Source of the DNA: Arthrobacter sp. MYb227
GTDB taxonomy: Bacteria > Actinomycetota > Actinomycetes > Actinomycetales > Micrococcaceae
Direction: 5' to 3'
DNA length: 64,000 bases
Assembly (NCBI RefSeq): GCF_002975435.1
Contig: NZ_PCPT01000001.1
Coordinates: 372,001 to 436,000, forward strand
This document shows, in pieces, positions 16,627 to 24,148 of this stretch. Made by a program: the position numbers and the translations under genes. Each line of letters opens with the position of its first letter. The first letter of the stretch is position 1. The notes below the pieces were generated by a model. The model saw only the letters and a list, made by a program, of their open reading frames with translations, had not been told where the DNA came from and searched no databases.

Positions 16627-18221
16627 TCGTTCCTCTTATCATCCATAACGGTGCGCAAGTAGTCGGCCATGAGTGCTGGGTCGGTGGCGGCCAGGGCGGA
16701 GAGTTCCTCACGCTTGGCGTTGTGCGAGATGGGGAACGTCGCAACGGGTTGCGGTAACACCACGTTTGTCAGGGCCACCGTCTCCGGATGGGGGTTTTCC
16801 ATGGGCACCGGCACCGCAGACAGGGACGCGTAGTCGTGCAGTTCACCCAGGTCGATCGGCTCACGCTTCTGCTTGTTGCGGCGCACATACAAGGCGTATA
16901 CGACGGCAAGGATGAGCGCAAGCACGACGACACCGGCATAGATCAACTGGCGTTGCAAGGCCGCATTACGCAGTGCTGTCTCAGCTGCGGCGGCAGCCGC
17001 TAGCTCGCTTTGGGCCGCTGCCGCAGAATCTGTGTTGAAAGGAACCACCGAGATGCTGACTTGGTCGTTACGGGCAGCGCTGATCCCTGCTGCGTTGGAA
17101 ACCATTTCGGTTAGCTGCTCCATGTTTAGCTCCCGGGCCGCGCTTTCATTGACCGCCACCGAAACACTCTGGCGCTGCAATGTTCCGGATGGAATCATGC
17201 GGTTTTCGGTGACTTTGTTAATGGCGTTAGTGCGTTGATTGTCAGTTGAGGTGAAGGTCCCGTTGCCACTGGCATTCTCGGGCACAGCAATGTTGTCTGG
17301 GCCCAAGACACCCGCGGATGGAGCGCCGTTTCCTTCATAGCTTTCTTCCTTTTCGGATTCCGTCAGGGCAGGAGAACCCTCGGGATCGGTAAATGTTTCC
17401 TCGGTACGCTCGGCAGACTCTAGACTCATCTCCGCGGCCACGGCAACAGTTGAATTACCCGTTCCAACCACACGGTCAAGCATTCCCTGAACGGAGCTGG
17501 CAACTCGCGTCTCATAGTCGGAGGCTTGCTGGTCTGCTCCCCCGGTCATGCCCACCCCCGCGGCCGAGAGCAGGTTACCTGCCGCATCGACGAGCGATAC
17601 GTCTTCGGGCTTGAGTCCATCAACCGATGCCGAGGTCAGGTGGATCACGGACTGCACCTGATCGCGGGTGAGTGTTGAACCCGGCCTGGTCTCAACAAAA
17701 ATCGAGGCCGTCGGGTTGGTTTTGGACGCCACAAAAACTGTTTGTTCGGGGATGGCAAGTTTCACCGAGGCCAGCTTGACGCCATCCATTGACTGGATGG
17801 TGGCGGCAAGTTCTCCCTCCAGTGCGCGTTTGTAGGTGATGCTTTGCTGGAATTCGCTGGAGGTGACGCCCATTTGGTCCAGCAGCGAGTATCCGGCGGT
17901 TCCCGCGCTGGGAAGGCCTGCCGCCGCTGCCTTGAGTCTGGCGTCGTAGACGCTTGCTTCGGGAACCATGATGGTTCCACCACCGCCGGTCAATTCATAG
18001 GCGACGCCGTCGGTCTTGAGCTGTTCGACGATCCCAGCGGCATCTTCGGGGGCAAGCCCCGAGTACAGGGGTGTCATTTTGGGTTGGTTCAGAAACGTAG
18101 CAAGAGCGATCGCACCCATGACAAGGATGGCAACGCCGATGATCATGATGGTTCGCTGTGCCAAGCTGAACCCACGCACGGATTCCATCAGCTTGCCCAA
18201 GGGGGCAGGAACAGCGGCCAT
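16623..18221 (-). CDS. fliF: Flagellar MS-ring protein FliF
   Basis: FliF forms the MS-ring that founds the basal body in the membrane. The 532-residue protein has a first membrane helix near 25-45 (IMIIGVAILVMGAIALATFL), ring-building motifs with GTAGYSLLDQ and FQQSITYKRALEGELAATIQS, a second membrane helix near 438-458, and a C-terminal FliG-binding tail with PTHP-like SHNAKREELSALAATDPALMA. Length is typical. It overlaps fliG by 4 nt and fliE by 1 nt. Confidence 0.96.
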   Translation of the reverse strand: MAAVPAPLGKLMESVRGFSLAQRTIMIIGVAILVMGAIALATFLNQPKMTPLYSGLAPEDAAGIVEQLKTDGVAYELTGGGGTIMVPEASVYDARLKAAAAGLPSAGTAGYSLLDQMGVTSSEFQQSITYKRALEGELAATIQSMDGVKLASVKLAIPEQTVFVASKTNPTASIFVETRPGSTLTRDQVQSVIHLTSASVDGLKPEDVSLVDAAGNLLSAAGVGMTGGADQQASDYETRVASSVQGMLDRVVGTGNSTVAVAAEMSLESAERTEETFTDPEGSPALTESEKEESYEGNGAPSAGVLGPDNIAVPENASGNGTFTSTDNQRTNAINKVTENRMIPSGTLQRQSVSVAVNESAARELNMEQLTEMVSNAAGISAARNDQVSISVVPFNTDSAAAAQSELAAAAAAETALRNAALQRQLIYAGVVVLALILAVVYALYVRRNKQKREPIDLGELHDYASLSAVPVPMENPHPETVALTNVVLPQPVATFPISHNAKREELSALAATDPALMADYLRTVMDDKRNE

Positions 18222-18529
18222 CAGGCTTGCATCCGCATGATCTCATTGAATGCTTCAACCCCACGATTGCGGAATGTTGAAACCATTTCAAGTGCAACTG
18301 CCGCACGAGTTGAAGCAAGCGTCGCGGCATGAATGTCGGTCAGATCCCCGGTGACGGCCTTAATCGACAGGTCATTTGAGGTGCTTTGAAGGCTCTGCAC
18401 TTCGTTGATCGCGCCGCCCAGCGCATTGGCGAAGGCAGCACCCTCGGTTCCGGCCTTGGCAGGTGACTGAGCGAACCCGGTGGCTGTAGTGGGGCTGACA
18501 CCGGTGACTGGGGTAATGTTCATGGGCAT
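18221..18529 (-). CDS. fliE: Flagellar hook-basal body protein FliE
   Basis: FliE links the MS-ring to the proximal rod. The 102-residue protein ends with the family helix LASTRAAVALEMVSTFRNRGVEAFNEIMRM, given here only in part as the diagnostic region (residues ~70-100), and has FANALGGAINEVQSLQ before it. Order flgB-flgC-fliE-fliF is the canonical one. Confidence 0.94.
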   Translation of the reverse strand: MPMNITPVTGVSPTTATGFAQSPAKAGTEGAAFANALGGAINEVQSLQSTSNDLSIKAVTGDLTDIHAATLASTRAAVALEMVSTFRNRGVEAFNEIMRMQA

Positions 18530-18918
18530 TAGTTGCGTCCGATCTGCAGTGCAGCTTGGTAGGTTTCCTTGGCGCGGTCCACTACCGCGGCATTCACTTG
18601 GTAACCGCGCTGGGCCAGAATCAGTGCACCCATTTGCTCGGACATGTCGATGTCTGGGTAACGCACATTGCCCTCGGCATCGGCTAAGGGATGATCCGGT
18701 TCGTGAACGATCCGGCCATCGGCGTTGCCGAATTCGGTACCCGAAACGAATACTCCCTGATTGTTCCCGCTGGCTTGCGCCACGATGTAGCGGGCACGGA
18801 AGGCTTCTCCATCGGTGGAGGTCACTGTATTTGCATTTGCAAGGTTGTCCGAGATTGCATCAAGCCATTTTCGGTGGACTGTCAATGCTGTGCCGGCAAT
18901 GCCGATTGCGTCTGGCAT
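18529..18918 (-). CDS. flgC: Flagellar rod protein FlgC
   Basis: FlgC is a proximal rod subunit. The 129-residue protein has the rod N-terminal signature (LTVHRKWLDAISDNLANANT near residues 12-31) and the C-terminal helix (VDMSEQMGALILAQRGYQVN-like, here IDMSEQMGALILAQRGYQ). It shares single-base junctions with flgB and fliE, so the three rod genes are translated in tandem. Confidence 0.95.
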   Translation of the reverse strand: MPDAIGIAGTALTVHRKWLDAISDNLANANTVTSTDGEAFRARYIVAQASGNNQGVFVSGTEFGNADGRIVHEPDHPLADAEGNVRYPDIDMSEQMGALILAQRGYQVNAAVVDRAKETYQAALQIGRN

Positions 18919-19259
18919 TAGTTGCTCCTGAGTGCTGTGCGGATGCTGTTAAAGGGACCCGATGCAGCCTGTGTAGCGAATTGGAAGCGCAGCACTGTGT
19001 CAATGTTGGAGAGCGTCTCGGTGTCAAGATTGACGTTTGAGCCGTCGAGCCGGGTGGGCTCCAGCGAGGTAGAGGTGGTCGCTGCACTCTTGCCGTCACG
19101 GTTTGCCACGGACCGCGTCAACGCGGCTTCGAAATCTACGCGGCGGGCATGGTAGCCGGGGGTATTGACGTTTGCAATGTTATTGGCGATGGCACGCTGG
19201 CGCGAGGCCAACCCGTCTAGGGCACTTTCCAATGCCAATGACGTGACGGAATCGAACAC
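18918..19259 (-). CDS. flgB: Flagellar rod protein FlgB, first gene of the long basal-body operon
   Basis: FlgB is a proximal rod subunit. The protein begins at the GTG at 19259 (start VFDSVTSLALESALDGLASRQ) with TGGAG upstream; the frame is open to 19304 but the extra 15 residues are not family-like. At 113 residues it carries the signature RAIANNIANVNTPGYHARRVDF and a C-terminal segment that ends at LRSN. A sigma-28-like promoter lies 77 nt upstream. Confidence 0.92.
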   Translation of the reverse strand: MFDSVTSLALESALDGLASRQRAIANNIANVNTPGYHARRVDFEAALTRSVANRDGKSAATTSTSLEPTRLDGSNVNLDTETLSNIDTVLRFQFATQAASGPFNSIRTALRSN

Positions 19260-19335
19260 GAAACGAAGCTCCAGAATCGAAATGCGGCCCATCCTTGGGC
19301 ACAAAAATGGATGAGCAATCCATGCTCACCTCAGA

Positions 19336-19362
19336 CAATCGACCAACAATCCCTAGCCGTTA
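19336..19362 (-). promoter_or_regulatory. Sigma-28 (FliA)-type promoter for the flgB operon
   Basis: Minus-strand TAAC (19359-19362), 15 nt, then GTCGATTG (19336-19343). Same boxes and same spacing as the elements ahead of fliC, flgN and flbD. It lies in the short gap between the fliT-like gene and flgB, so the 13-gene basal-body operon would start here with a leader of roughly 70 nt. Confidence 0.72.
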
Positions 19363-19372
19363 GCTGTTTTCG

Positions 19373-19699
19373 CTAACCTTCCACATCTAAATAAAGAGAA
19401 GTAGGCGATTCATAACGGGGCACCGAATCAACAACCCGCAGTTGGCGCGCAGTCTCATCTCGGCGTTCGGTCAGCATTCGGGCTAATTCCTGCATTTGAC
19501 CGAAAACCGCTTGAGCACGATTTTTCAGGGTAGCGGGCATGAGACCAATATTCGCGGGTGCTGTCCACCCGGTGGGCAGCTCAAAGAGAACCTCATGGTC
19601 GGCCGTGAAGCGGCGCAGTCCTGCCATGTCCGCTTCCAGTGCTTCCAACACGGCAATCCAGGCTTGTTCCGTCGCTTCCGTGGTGGGTTCCCTATCCAA
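19373..19699 (-). CDS. Small FliT-like flagellar protein after fliS
   Basis: A 108-residue, mostly helical acidic protein (WIAVLEALEADMAGLRRFTA; later LARMLTERRDETARQLRVVD). It overlaps the end of fliS by 8 nt. The slot directly after fliD-fliS is that of FliT, the FliD chaperone, in many bacteria, and size and helicity fit. No convincing sequence motif was recognised, so the FliT call is positional. The ending YESPTSLYLDVEG resembles a short tail rather than a domain. Confidence 0.65.
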   Translation of the reverse strand: MDREPTTEATEQAWIAVLEALEADMAGLRRFTADHEVLFELPTGWTAPANIGLMPATLKNRAQAVFGQMQELARMLTERRDETARQLRVVDSVPRYESPTSLYLDVEG

Positions 19700-20105
19700 T
19701 TTGCATACCAGTGCTAAGTGAGGTTGCTACAAGCGGTGCTATCGCGGCTTCATGCCAGGCCTGCCGCAGCGGCTCCATGAGTCCTTTGACGTGGCTCGTC
19801 AGTACCGGGTCACGACGGATATTTGCGTTGATCAGTGTTTGGGTTGCATATGTGTAAAGGCCTTGCAGCCCGTGGGCGCCGTCCCAAGCCTCTGCGTTCA
19901 GGGACGAAGCAAGTTCCGCAATGATCTCCTGGGCGTGTACAAGGTTCTCGGACGCTGTTGCCCAGTCCGCTGAATGCTGGGCAGCTTCGGCTCGGCTCAG
20001 GTCAAGTACCAGCCGGTCATAAAGCATGATCAGCAGCCGAGCTGGACTAGCCGAAAGAATGGCTTCCCTGTTGAGCTGGGCACGTTTTTGGGCTGGATTC
20101 ATCAT
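19692..20105 (-). CDS. fliS: Flagellin chaperone FliS
   Basis: FliS binds the C-terminus of flagellin and keeps it unfolded until export. The 137-residue helical protein has the family motif ASPARLLIMLYDRLVLDLSRAE near residues 18-39 and LYTYATQTLINANIRRD further on. Length is typical. It shares the boundary base with fliD and overlaps the following small gene. Confidence 0.94.
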   Translation of the reverse strand: MMNPAQKRAQLNREAILSASPARLLIMLYDRLVLDLSRAEAAQHSADWATASENLVHAQEIIAELASSLNAEAWDGAHGLQGLYTYATQTLINANIRRDPVLTSHVKGLMEPLRQAWHEAAIAPLVATSLSTGMQIG

Positions 20106-21430
20106 CAGTTTTGTGCTCCAGCATTCAAGGAGGAAAGTTGTGAGGCCATGTATGACTGTTGGGAGTTGAGCTTGCTCAGCTGGACTTCCAAGGCCGAATA
20201 GGTTCGTTTAAGTGTTGCTTCGCGGGTTGCCAGTCGACGGTCCCAGTCAAGAATTTGCGTGTCCAGCCTGGACACCATGGATTCTTGGCCCTTGATACGC
20301 GAGGTAATTGCTCCGTCGTATTTATCAGACAACGTCGATGTCGTACCAGAGACTCGGGAGGAAACTGTTTGCAATGTCGCATCTATTCGAGCCGGATCCT
20401 CGGCAAGTACTTTCGCGAACTTTTCGGCATCGAATTCCAACTTGCCGTCTTTAGTGATCGAGATACCGACCTCGGAGGGAGATTTTCCATCAATCGGCGC
20501 AGTCACGGCTTCCATGACACGTTGTTTGACATCCCGAACAGTGCTGTCACCGGTGAAGATCATACCCGTCGTTGCGCCACCGGCCCCGCTGCTAACTGCC
20601 GAGTTGACCGCGATGAATTTGAAGAGGTCATTGAGCTTATCCACTAGATCTGAAGCGACCTTGGTGGATGCTTCAGTATCCCGGGCCACCGATACGGTAA
20701 CCGGTTCTGAAGAAACCTTGGACACTGTAATGTCCACGCCCGGCAGCAACGACGCGAAGGTATTAGTGGCGGAGGTGACTTTTTGTTCGGCCTCGGTGCC
20801 GGACCACAGTGTCAGCTCGGCATCTTGTGCCTGCCGTATGACTTTCAAATCCTCCGGCGTACTTCCGTCCGCCTTGGTAATCGTGAACCCGTTGGTGGCA
20901 CCGGTTTCTACCGAAGAGAATTGTACACGGAACGTTGTGCCATCCCCCGTGGCAACCTTGACGGCCTTGACTCCGGAATCTGAGGCATTGACGGCCTTGA
21001 TCACGTCGTCAAGCGAACTCGAGGAAGCGACTATGGACGTGGATTTGGTACCGTCTGCCGATTTGATGTCGAAGGTGGATCCCGGCCATTCAGTGAGGGC
21101 TTCCGAAACATGAATCTGGCCCTGGGCCAGTTTTGTGACGGTGACGTCCAAGGAGCCGGGGTTGGCCCCCGCACTGGCCGTGGCCTTGACACCATCGGAG
21201 CTGCTGGAGGTGCTGAAGAGCTGCAGTGACTCCGGCATAGCAAGTTTTTTGGTCAAGTCGGCCAGATCCGCGACCTTTGTATTTAGCGCTTGCAAAGCAC
21301 TAACCATGGTCTGCGTTGATTTGACCTTGTTCTTCAAGATGTTCTGCGGAATCGCTTCGACCTGCATCAGTGATTTGATCAGTTCAGTGGTGTTCAAGCC
21401 ACTGGATAGTCCGTCTAATGACAGGCCCAT
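20105..21430 (-). CDS. fliD: Flagellar filament cap protein FliD
   Basis: FliD caps the filament and promotes flagellin insertion. The 441-residue protein has the FliD N-terminal domain (GLSSGLNTTELIKSLMQVEA), the middle variable domain, and the C-terminal FliD domain with GISITKDGKLEFDAEKFAKVL and a helical end (SRLDTQILDWDRRLATREATL). GGAG lies upstream of the ATG. No promoter was recognised between fliC and fliD, so it may depend on read-through from fliC. Confidence 0.95.
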   Translation of the reverse strand: MGLSLDGLSSGLNTTELIKSLMQVEAIPQNILKNKVKSTQTMVSALQALNTKVADLADLTKKLAMPESLQLFSTSSSSDGVKATASAGANPGSLDVTVTKLAQGQIHVSEALTEWPGSTFDIKSADGTKSTSIVASSSSLDDVIKAVNASDSGVKAVKVATGDGTTFRVQFSSVETGATNGFTITKADGSTPEDLKVIRQAQDAELTLWSGTEAEQKVTSATNTFASLLPGVDITVSKVSSEPVTVSVARDTEASTKVASDLVDKLNDLFKFIAVNSAVSSGAGGATTGMIFTGDSTVRDVKQRVMEAVTAPIDGKSPSEVGISITKDGKLEFDAEKFAKVLAEDPARIDATLQTVSSRVSGTTSTLSDKYDGAITSRIKGQESMVSRLDTQILDWDRRLATREATLKRTYSALEVQLSKLNSQQSYMASQLSSLNAGAQN

Positions 21431-21466
21431 ACCGTCTCCGCTTCTTCAGTCTTGTATACATATTGC

Positions 21467-21520
21467 GAATCTCCCGTGGCATACGTGCACTTCGTGCACC
21501 GCGGATGCCACGGGAGATTC
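21467..21520 (-). terminator. Strong hairpin between fliC and fliD
   Basis: A perfect 16-nt inverted repeat, arms 21467-21482 and 21505-21520, with an inner GTGCAC/GTGCAC pair in the loop. It sits about 105 nt beyond the fliC stop and 37 nt before fliD. No U-tract follows. It may end most fliC transcripts while letting some pass into fliD. Confidence 0.6.
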
Positions 21521-21625
21521 ATGAGTCAAACTTCTTGTTTCCTCAATGGCCAGCTGCATAGCTAGCACCTGATGAGCGTTTCAAACTCTCATGCCGATCA
21601 AGGAACCGCCTTACTGCCTTGGGTT

Positions 21626-22489
21626 TTAGCGCAGCAAGGAAAGAACACCCTGAGTGGACTGGTTTGCCTGCGCGAGCATGGCGGTACCGGCCTGGGACAG
21701 GATGTTCTTGGCGGTGAACTTGACCATTTCGCCAGCCATGTCAACGTCGCGGATGCGGGACTCTGCAGCCGAGAGGTTTTCGCGCGAGACGTTCAGCGAG
21801 TTGATTGCCGACTCGAAGCGGTTCTGGCTTGCACCCAGTTCCGAGCGGCTCGAGGAGATAGCCGTAATGGCCGTGTCAATGGCGGTGATCGACGTGGCGG
21901 CCGCCGTGGCTGAAGTCAAATCGATGGCCAGTGTTGAGGTTCCGGCGGCGACGTCGGTGCCAGCTACTAGGGCCGTAACAGTCTTCACTGCGTCAGCCAG
22001 GTCGGTCAGGTTGACCGAGATCTGCGAGGACGGATCGCCGTTGGCGCCGACCTGGAAGCTCAGTGCAGCACCGTCCATCAGGTTGATGCCATTGAAGTTC
22101 GTGGTATCGGCGATGCGCGCCAGCTCGTCACCCAGGGCTGTTGCTTCGGTGGTGAGTGCCTTACGCGAATCATCGTTGTTCGAGTCACTGCCGGCCTGGA
22201 CAGCCAGGTCGCGAACGCGCTGCAGGATCGAGTGGACCTCGGTCAGGGCGCCTTCAGCGGTCTGGATGACCGAGATGCCGTCCTGGGCGTTGCGGGCTGC
22301 AACGCCAAGGCCGTTGGACTGCGCGCGCAGACCTTCTGAGATGGACAGGCCTGCTGCGTCATCGGCTGCACGGTTGATGCGCAAACCGGAGGAGAGCTTC
22401 TCCAGCGACTTGGACAGGTCGTTCTGCGTGTTGGAAAGGTTTCGGTGAGCGTTGAGCGCCGAAATGTTGGTGTTAATTTGCATACCCAT
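21626..22489 (-). CDS. fliC: Flagellin
   Basis: Flagellin is the filament subunit. The 287-residue protein has the conserved N-terminal D0/D1 region (MQINTNISALNAHRNL, then LEKLSSGLRINRAADDAAGL), a short central part with Ala/Thr-rich sequence, and the C-terminal D1/D0 region (AESRIRDVDMAGEMVKFTAK, then QANQSTQGVLSLLR). The variable domain is nearly absent, so this is a small flagellin. The start at 22489 is chosen because GGAGGA is 8 nt upstream; an internal ATG two codons on is possible. Codon use looks more GC-biased than in neighbouring flgK/flgL, as expected for an abundant protein. Confidence 0.97.
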   Translation of the reverse strand: MGMQINTNISALNAHRNLSNTQNDLSKSLEKLSSGLRINRAADDAAGLSISEGLRAQSNGLGVAARNAQDGISVIQTAEGALTEVHSILQRVRDLAVQAGSDSNNDDSRKALTTEATALGDELARIADTTNFNGINLMDGAALSFQVGANGDPSSQISVNLTDLADAVKTVTALVAGTDVAAGTSTLAIDLTSATAAATSITAIDTAITAISSSRSELGASQNRFESAINSLNVSRENLSAAESRIRDVDMAGEMVKFTAKNILSQAGTAMLAQANQSTQGVLSLLR

Positions 22490-22496
22490 GGTGAAT

Positions 22497-22542
22497 TCCT
22501 CCGTGAGACGGGTGTCTTAGACGAGGTCCATCCATGGACCTC
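22497..22542 (-). promoter_or_regulatory. fliC leader: GGA-loop hairpin plus GGA in the Shine-Dalgarno
   Basis: In the fliC transcript an 8-bp hairpin (22523-22542, GAGGTCCA/TGGACCTC) presents TGGA as its loop. About 20 nt downstream, the Shine-Dalgarno GGAGGA (22497-22502) contains a second GGA. CsrA proteins bind GGA in hairpin loops and near start sites, and the Bacillus hag leader has such a pair. The sequence shows the layout; binding is inference. Confidence 0.5.
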
Positions 22543-22550
22543 AAGACCAA

Positions 22551-22577
22551 CTATCGGCCGGCACCATGATCCGGTTA
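22551..22577 (-). promoter_or_regulatory. Sigma-28 (FliA)-type promoter of fliC
   Basis: Minus-strand TAAC (22574-22577), 15 nt, GCCGATAG (22551-22558): the best match in the window to the FliA consensus. Transcription would begin near 22542-22545, placing the GGA-loop hairpin at the very 5' end of the flagellin mRNA. Confidence 0.8.
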
Positions 22578-22611
22578 GCCATTCACAACAATAATTCTCG
22601 AGTGACTGTCG

Positions 22612-23430
22612 CTACATCGTCGCGGTAAGAGCTTCTCGAGAGCCCTCCGGCTTGGTGATACCACCGGCGGCAAGGTCATGAAACTCACCGAGATACTGTT
22701 CCCTGCGTTGTGTGGCTGCCCGAGTTAGCCTTTGTTCTAGCACCGGTTCGGCATCAACCAGATAGAGCGATTGCAGCCCTTCTTGCAGAAGTTTCATTGC
22801 AGCAGTTCGGCGCTGCGACACAGCCGAATGTGTAACTCTCATTTCGGCGGCCACGTCCTTAACCGTTAGGCCTTGGAAGTAAATTCGCTCAATCACTGAG
22901 CGTAGGTTCTCGGGCAGCGCTGCGACTGCTGCCCGAACAATCTGCACGTGTTCTGCTTCAAGTACTGTTTCTTCAGGCGTCAGGTTGCCGGAGCTGAGAT
23001 AGTCGTTCATCGCGTCATCGATCCCCACCACGGTGCGGGCGGAATCACTGAGTATTGACAACGTGGATTCTTGGTCGGTGCCCAAAGCGTCTGACAGCTC
23101 AGCCAGGGTTGGGGTACGTCCGATGGCTGCGGTCAGCGTTTCTTGTATGGTTCGCAGCTCGGTAATGCGTTTGCGGGCACCGCGCGGAGCCCAATCATTT
23201 GAACGCATATCGTCTGCGAAGGCGCCAATGATGCGGCGACGCGCATAAGCACCGAACGGGACACCTAGGTTCACATCAAAGGCCTCAGCCGCCGAAATCA
23301 GCGCGATCGCGCCAACCGAGGCAAGATCTTCTCGAGACAGATGAGTTGCCTTTGCACACATTTCGGCTGCGAGATAGCCGACAAGCGGCAAGTTCTCGAC
23401 AACTAAGCTGTTGCGTGCGTGCTGATCCAC
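22612..23430 (-). CDS. fliA: Flagellar sigma factor, sigma-28 (FliA/SigD) type
   Basis: A sigma-70 family factor of the FliA/SigD/WhiG type that would direct flagellar transcription. Region 2 is visible at the N-terminus (VENLPLVGYLAAEM, then EAFDVNLGVPFGAYARRRI and GAFADDMRSNDW), region 3 in the middle, and region 4 near the C-terminus (AALPENLRSVIERIYFQGLTVKDVA, HSAVSQRR). The GTG at 23430 is preferred because AAGGA lies 8 nt upstream; the frame is open to GTG at 23448. A tail of ~40 residues follows region 4. No FlgM anti-sigma gene is seen in the window. Confidence 0.92.
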   Translation of the reverse strand: MDQHARNSLVVENLPLVGYLAAEMCAKATHLSREDLASVGAIALISAAEAFDVNLGVPFGAYARRRIIGAFADDMRSNDWAPRGARKRITELRTIQETLTAAIGRTPTLAELSDALGTDQESTLSILSDSARTVVGIDDAMNDYLSSGNLTPEETVLEAEHVQIVRAAVAALPENLRSVIERIYFQGLTVKDVAAEMRVTHSAVSQRRTAAMKLLQEGLQSLYLVDAEPVLEQRLTRAATQRREQYLGEFHDLAAGGITKPEGSREALTATM

Positions 23431-23567
23431 TAGTTGGTTCCTTATCACTTAGAGAGAATGACTTGACCGGCTACCCATATGTTCCTGGCCACTCAGCTAT
23501 TTCTCCCCAAAGAATTCAAGCCACAAGAGATATTAGCTCCAAAATCTGATAGTGGTGGGAATCTAAC

Positions 23568-23594
23568 TAACGCGCGTCGCTTTGCAGTCGATAG
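23568..23594 (+). promoter_or_regulatory. Sigma-28 (FliA)-type promoter of flgN-flgK-flgL-fliW
   Basis: Plus-strand TAAC (23568-23571), 15 nt, GTCGATAG (23587-23594), about 60 nt upstream of the flgN ATG. It is the only one of the four sigma-28-like elements on the plus strand. The remainder of 23449-23653, between divergent fliA and flgN, shows no other clear site; the fliA promoter was not recognised. Confidence 0.75.
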
Positions 23595-23653
23595 AGTTGT
23601 TCGAACTGGGGATGCGTAATGGGGGGGTAGCTAAGGCTTGGGAAGGAATATTC

Positions 23654-24139
23654 ATGGGAACCAATGAACTTTCAGTACTTTTGTGGAAAGAACGCGAATT
23701 GCTTGAACTTCTGCAGTTCAAATTGGAAGAACAACATCTACTTTTAGTGGCCGGAAAGTCGCGCTGGATCAGTCTTGCAACTCGTGAAATTGAAAACGTG
23801 TTAGAAAAGGTAAACGCTGCAGGCTTGCTGCGCGCTATCGAAGCGTCAAGCGTTGCTTCAAGTTGGGGAATCAATGACGATTCTTCCTTGGCCCAAATCA
23901 TTGACTCCGCACCTGAGGGACCTTGGAAAGAAATATTTGCAGCCCACCTTGCGGCACTTCGATCTACAAGCACGGAAATTGCTGCCCTGCGTGAGGCCAA
24001 TGACCAGTATCTTCGCTCCGCGTACCGTTCAACGCAAGAGACACTGGCCAAATTAGGCGAAGACCCTTCGCTTTATGGTCCGGCCGGCACTTCCGCGTCT
24101 CGCGATTCTGGTGCCCATATTATCGACACAAATCTTTAA
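23654..24139 (+). CDS. flgN: FlgN-type chaperone for hook-filament junction proteins
   Basis: FlgN keeps FlgK and FlgL export-ready. The start is ATG at 23654 with GGAAGGA upstream; the frame extends to 23582 but that would overlap the promoter. The 161-residue product is helical with the FlgN pattern LLWKERELLELLQFKLEEQHLLLVAG in part (residues ~8-33), and ends in a polar tail. It directly precedes flgK: the AAGGAG of flgK overlaps its stop codon. Confidence 0.85.
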   Translation: MGTNELSVLLWKERELLELLQFKLEEQHLLLVAGKSRWISLATREIENVLEKVNAAGLLRAIEASSVASSWGINDDSSLAQIIDSAPEGPWKEIFAAHLAALRSTSTEIAALREANDQYLRSAYRSTQETLAKLGEDPSLYGPAGTSASRDSGAHIIDTNL

Positions 24140-24148
24140 GGAGTGCCT

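Noticed and set aside
20259-21113. 284-codon plus-strand frame over fliD
   Set aside because: Antisense to a clear FliD; no start signal and Ser/Thr/Val-biased composition typical of shadow frames.
21654-22448. 264-codon open frame antisense to flagellin
   Set aside because: fliC on the other strand is certain, and the frame shows no domain pattern.
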